Below the pieces are notes generated by a model that worked only from the letters and a program-made list of their open reading frames with translations, made no database searches and was not told where the DNA came from. A stretch of 7,569 nucleotides of DNA, taken from NCBI GenBank assembly GCA_964422185.1, contig CAYRAG010000067.1, forward strand, positions 1 to 7,569, given 5' to 3'. Position 1 is the stretch's first letter. The number at the start of each line of letters is the position of its first letter. Of the stretch, positions 5,039-7,569 are shown in pieces. The DNA comes from CALXCT01 sp964422185 (GTDB lineage: Bacteria > Bacillota > Clostridia > Oscillospirales > Oscillospiraceae). Both the position numbers and the translations under genes were made by a program.

Positions 5039-6793
5039 ATGCGCGTCACAGAAAGTTTCCTGGATGAGCTGGTCAGCCGGAACGACATCGTCGATGTGGT
5101 CAGCGAGTATGTCCCCCTGACGAAGCGGGGCGGGGACTACTGGGGCCTGTGCCCGTTCCACAGCGAGAAAACCGCCTCGTTCCATGTCTCCCCGGGCAAA
5201 CAGATCTACAAGTGCTTTGGCTGCGGCAAGGGCGGCGGGGTGATCAACTTCGTCATGGAGGAGGAAAACCTCCCCTTTATGGACGCGGTGCGCCTGCTGG
5301 CCAAACGGGCGGGCATGGAGATGCCGGAGACCGGGGAGCAGCCCGGCGTCCGGGAGCGGCGTCAGAGGCTCCTGGCGCTGAACCGGGAGGCCGCACGGTA
5401 TTTCCACCGCGTGCTCAACGAGCCTCAGGGCGCGGAGGGCATGGCGTACCTGCAGCAGCGGGGCCTGACCCGGAGGACGATCACCCGGTTCGGCCTGGGC
5501 ATGGCGCCGGACGGCTGGACCGGTCTGGTCACGGCGATGACTGACGCCGGGTACAGCAAGGCGGATCTGCTGGAGACGGGTCTTGCCGTGGCCAGTGAGA
5601 AAGGGCGGATCCACGACCGGTTCCGGAACCGGGTGATCTTCCCCATCCTCGATCTCCGGGGCGAGGTGATCGGATTCGGCGGCCGGGTGCTGGACGACGG
5701 CAGCCCGAAATACCTCAACTCGCCGGATTCCATTGTGTTCAGCAAGGGCCGGAACCTGTTCGCGCTGAATCTCGCGCACCGGAGCAGGCAGGGACGGCTG
5801 ATCCTGACCGAGGGATATATGGACACCATCACCCTCCATCAGGCGGGTTTCGACTGCGCGGTGGCCTCCCTGGGTACCGCGCTCACCCAGGATCACGCCC
5901 GGCTCATGGCGCGTTATGTCCCGGAGGTGATCCTCTGCTATGACGGGGACGACGCGGGGATCTCGGCGGCGCAGCGCGCCATCCCCATCCTGGGCAGCGC
6001 CGGGCTGCGGGTGAGAGTGCTGCGGATGACCGGGGCAAAGGATCCGGACGAGTACATCCGGCGCTACGGCACCGAGGCGTTTGCCAAATTGCTGGATCAG
6101 AGCGAGGGCCAGGTGGAGTACCGCCTGGCGCGGATCCAGGAGCGCTACCGGCTGGATGACGACGCGCAGCGGCTGGAGTTTATGCGGGAGGCGGTGCAGC
6201 TGCTCGCCGCCCTGCCCGGCGCGCTGGAGCGGGAGGTCTACGGCGCCCGGGTCGCGCAGACCGCGGGGGTGTCCGCGGACGCCATCGCGGAGGAAGTCAA
6301 AAAGCAGAGAAACAGCATCCTCGCCCGGCAGCAGCGGAAACAGGAGCGCCAGGATCTGACCCCGGCGGCGCAGCGGCAGCCGAAAGAGCGGGAACTGCGC
6401 TACCATGACATCCGCTCCGCCCGGGCGGAGGAGGGGGTGGTGCGCCTGGTGCTCGCGGAGCCGGCCCTGTTTGAGAAGCTGGAGGGGCGCCTGGAGCCGG
6501 AGCAGTTCTCCTCGCCCGTACTGGGCAAGGTGTACGGACTGCTGCGGGATCGCTGGAAACGGGGACTGCAGGTGAGCCTCGCCACCCTGGCGGGGGAGCT
6601 CACCGGGGACGAGATGAGTCTGGTGACCCGGATCAGCGACGAGCCGGTCTCCCTGGCCAACGGGGAGCAGGCGCTGGAGGACTGTGTCCGGAAGATCCAC
6701 AGCGAGCTTGCCCGGCGCGAGGTGCAGTCAGACGAGGACCTGCGGGCGGCGCAGAGGTTATACAAGGAGGCTAAGGGCTATGGAGGAGAATAA
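5039..6793 (+). CDS. dnaG: DNA primase
   Basis: DnaG makes the RNA primers for leading- and lagging-strand synthesis at the replication fork, working with the DnaB helicase. The 584-residue protein has an N-terminal zinc finger (Cys38, His41, Cys59, Cys62 in CPFH and CFGC), the core domain with RNRVIFPILDLRGEVIGFGGR and YLNSPDS..FSKGR, and the TOPRIM catalytic site: Glu258 in LTEGYMD, then Asp302 and Asp304 in YDGDDAG. The basic, glutamine-rich linker (about 415-455) leads into a C-terminal helicase-interaction domain from about 465. The length is normal. The ATG at 5039 is chosen because MRVTESFLDELVSRNDIVDVV matches the usual start; GTG at 5033 is in frame two codons earlier. The Shine-Dalgarno is the GGGGAGAGGGG run (5023-5033). 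It overlaps the rpoD start by 14 bases, so the two are translationally tied. Confidence 0.98.
   Translation: MRVTESFLDELVSRNDIVDVVSEYVPLTKRGGDYWGLCPFHSEKTASFHVSPGKQIYKCFGCGKGGGVINFVMEEENLPFMDAVRLLAKRAGMEMPETGEQPGVRERRQRLLALNREAARYFHRVLNEPQGAEGMAYLQQRGLTRRTITRFGLGMAPDGWTGLVTAMTDAGYSKADLLETGLAVASEKGRIHDRFRNRVIFPILDLRGEVIGFGGRVLDDGSPKYLNSPDSIVFSKGRNLFALNLAHRSRQGRLILTEGYMDTITLHQAGFDCAVASLGTALTQDHARLMARYVPEVILCYDGDDAGISAAQRAIPILGSAGLRVRVLRMTGAKDPDEYIRRYGTEAFAKLLDQSEGQVEYRLARIQERYRLDDDAQRLEFMREAVQLLAALPGALEREVYGARVAQTAGVSADAIAEEVKKQRNSILARQQRKQERQDLTPAAQRQPKERELRYHDIRSARAEEGVVRLVLAEPALFEKLEGRLEPEQFSSPVLGKVYGLLRDRWKRGLQVSLATLAGELTGDEMSLVTRISDEPVSLANGEQALEDCVRKIHSELARREVQSDEDLRAAQRLYKEAKGYGGE
6764..6770 (+). 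promoter_or_regulatory. Ribosome binding site of rpoD inside dnaG
   Basis: AAGGAGG (6764-6770) is a near-perfect Shine-Dalgarno nine bases before the rpoD ATG at 6780. It lies within the last codons of dnaG (YKEAKGYGGE), so these codons serve both genes. It fixes the rpoD start and shows that the 14-base overlap is a deliberate junction. Confidence 0.85.
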
Positions 6794-7569
6794 GATCATC
6801 GAGGAGAAGCCGGACGAATCCAGCCAGGAACCGACCTCCGGAATGAGCCGCATTCCCGAGGAGAAGCTGGAGGCGGGGAAAGCCGAGCTGCAGAAGATCA
6901 CAGAGGGCGTTCCGGGCTCCGAGCGCCTGACGGAGCTGATTGACCACGGAAAGAAGAAAGGCAGTCTGTCCGCCAACGAGCTGCTGGATGTCCTGGACGA
7001 CCTGGATCTGAACACCGATCAGCTGGACAGGGTCTACGATATCCTGGAGAATCTCGGGATCGACACGGTGAGCGAGGACTATATGAACGACCTCCCGGTG
7101 GAGGGAGAGCCCCCGGCGGAGGAGCTGGAGGAGATCACCGAGGAGGAGGAGATCGTCGATCCCAACACCCTGGTGGACTCGTTCGGCGTGGACGACCCGG
7201 TGCGGATGTACCTCAAGGAGATCGGCAAGGTGAATCTGCTCACCTCCGAGGAGGAGGTGGAGCTGGCCCAGACCATGGGCAAAGGCCAGGAGGCCAAACA
7301 GCGCCTGGACGAGGCGGAGGAGCTGGTGGCCAGGGGAGAGGACAATCCCCTCACGCCGGAGGAGACGGAGGAACTCAAGGCGCTGGTGAAACAGGGCGAG
7401 AACGCCAAACAGCGCCTGGCGGAGGCCAATCTGCGCCTGGTCGTCTCCATCGCCAAGCGGTATGTGGGCCGCGGCATGCTGTTTCTCGACCTGATCCAGG
7501 AGGGCAACCTGGGCCTGATCAAGGCGGTGGAGACATTCGACTACACCAAGGGCTACAAGTTCTCCACCT
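6780..7569 (+). CDS. rpoD: RNA polymerase housekeeping sigma factor RpoD/SigA (N-terminal part, cut by window end)
   Basis: The primary sigma-70 directs RNA polymerase to most promoters. The visible 263 codons contain an acidic N-terminus, a region 1.1-like segment (about 49-100, with LIDHGKKKGSLSANELLDVL), an acidic linker (EELEEITEEEE), region 1.2 (VDDPVRMYLKEIGKVNLLT from residue 137), a variable insert (about 168-205), and region 2.1-2.2, with RLAEANLRLVVSIAKRY and LFLDLIQEGNLGLIKAVETFDYTKG. The window ends at KFST, so regions 2.3 to 4 are missing. The presence of 1.1 and the acidic linker marks a group 1 sigma. The insert carries a duplicated AKQRLxEA motif (see findings). Translation starts at ATG 6780, overlapping dnaG. 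Confidence 0.97.
   Translation, partial: MEENKIIEEKPDESSQEPTSGMSRIPEEKLEAGKAELQKITEGVPGSERLTELIDHGKKKGSLSANELLDVLDDLDLNTDQLDRVYDILENLGIDTVSEDYMNDLPVEGEPPAEELEEITEEEEIVDPNTLVDSFGVDDPVRMYLKEIGKVNLLTSEEEVELAQTMGKGQEAKQRLDEAEELVARGEDNPLTPEETEELKALVKQGENAKQRLAEANLRLVVSIAKRYVGRGMLFLDLIQEGNLGLIKAVETFDYTKGYKFST
7293..7419 (+). repeat. 16-base direct repeat within rpoD
   Basis: GCCAAACAGCGCCTGG occurs at 7293-7308 and 7404-7419, exactly 111 bases (37 codons) apart and in the same frame. Both copies encode AKQRL, followed by DEAEEL in the first and AEANLRL in the second, and both are preceded by a Gly-Gln/Glu-rich stretch. This suggests an internal duplication in the segment between sigma regions 1.2 and 2.1. 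Confidence 0.8.

Noticed and set aside
3977..6700. 907-codon open frame on the minus strand
   Set aside because: Antisense to dgt and dnaG, both certain genes. Its composition (Arg, His, Leu, Pro) and lack of domains mark it as a codon-bias shadow.
1..7569. CRISPR array, tRNA or rRNA genes
   Set aside because: I saw no regularly spaced repeats, no tRNA cloverleaf and no rRNA-like sequence on reading through the window; a covariance search could not be run.

Overview
The window is one strand-consistent block (every supported gene is on +) from a GC-rich member of the Bacillota, class Clostridia, most likely Lachnospiraceae-like. The evidence is the gene order hflX-yigZ-dgt-dnaG-rpoD, purine-rich Shine-Dalgarno sequences before almost every start, a four-cysteine L31, and a clostridial-type dgt in the place where many bacteria carry rpsU next to dnaG. 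The family assignment rests on gene order and protein character, not on a search.

Positions 1-525 are the right part of an IS200/IS605-type element: the C-terminal third of a TnpB RNA-guided nuclease, then an untranslated tail with a perfect hairpin (498-517) that looks like the 3' end of an omegaRNA (reRNA) and the element's right end. This part is visibly poorer in GC than the rest. It abuts a short in-frame coding tail (526-605) that looks like the 3' end of an interrupted gene. From 606 to about 945 there is no convincing gene, but there are two strong inverted repeats (623-655 and 829-874) and a short transposase-like coding scrap (711-815), so this looks like a graveyard of mobile-element debris.

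A clear sigma-A promoter (946-974) and a structured leader drive rpmE (ribosomal protein L31), which is closed by a textbook intrinsic terminator (1313-1343). A flavin reductase-like gene (1400-1903) then begins a run of closely spaced genes: hflX (ribosome-associated GTPase), yigZ (IMPACT family), dgt (dNTP triphosphohydrolase), dnaG (primase) and rpoD (housekeeping sigma factor, cut by the window end). Gaps are 66 bases or less and dnaG overlaps rpoD by 14 bases, so this is probably one transcription unit, a clostridial version of the macromolecular synthesis operon joining ribosome rescue, nucleotide-pool control, replication priming and transcription initiation.

I see no convincing evidence for a wholly new system. 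The most interesting pieces are the TnpB/omegaRNA end with its naturally encoded guide, the structured rpmE leader, and a duplicated segment inside RpoD.
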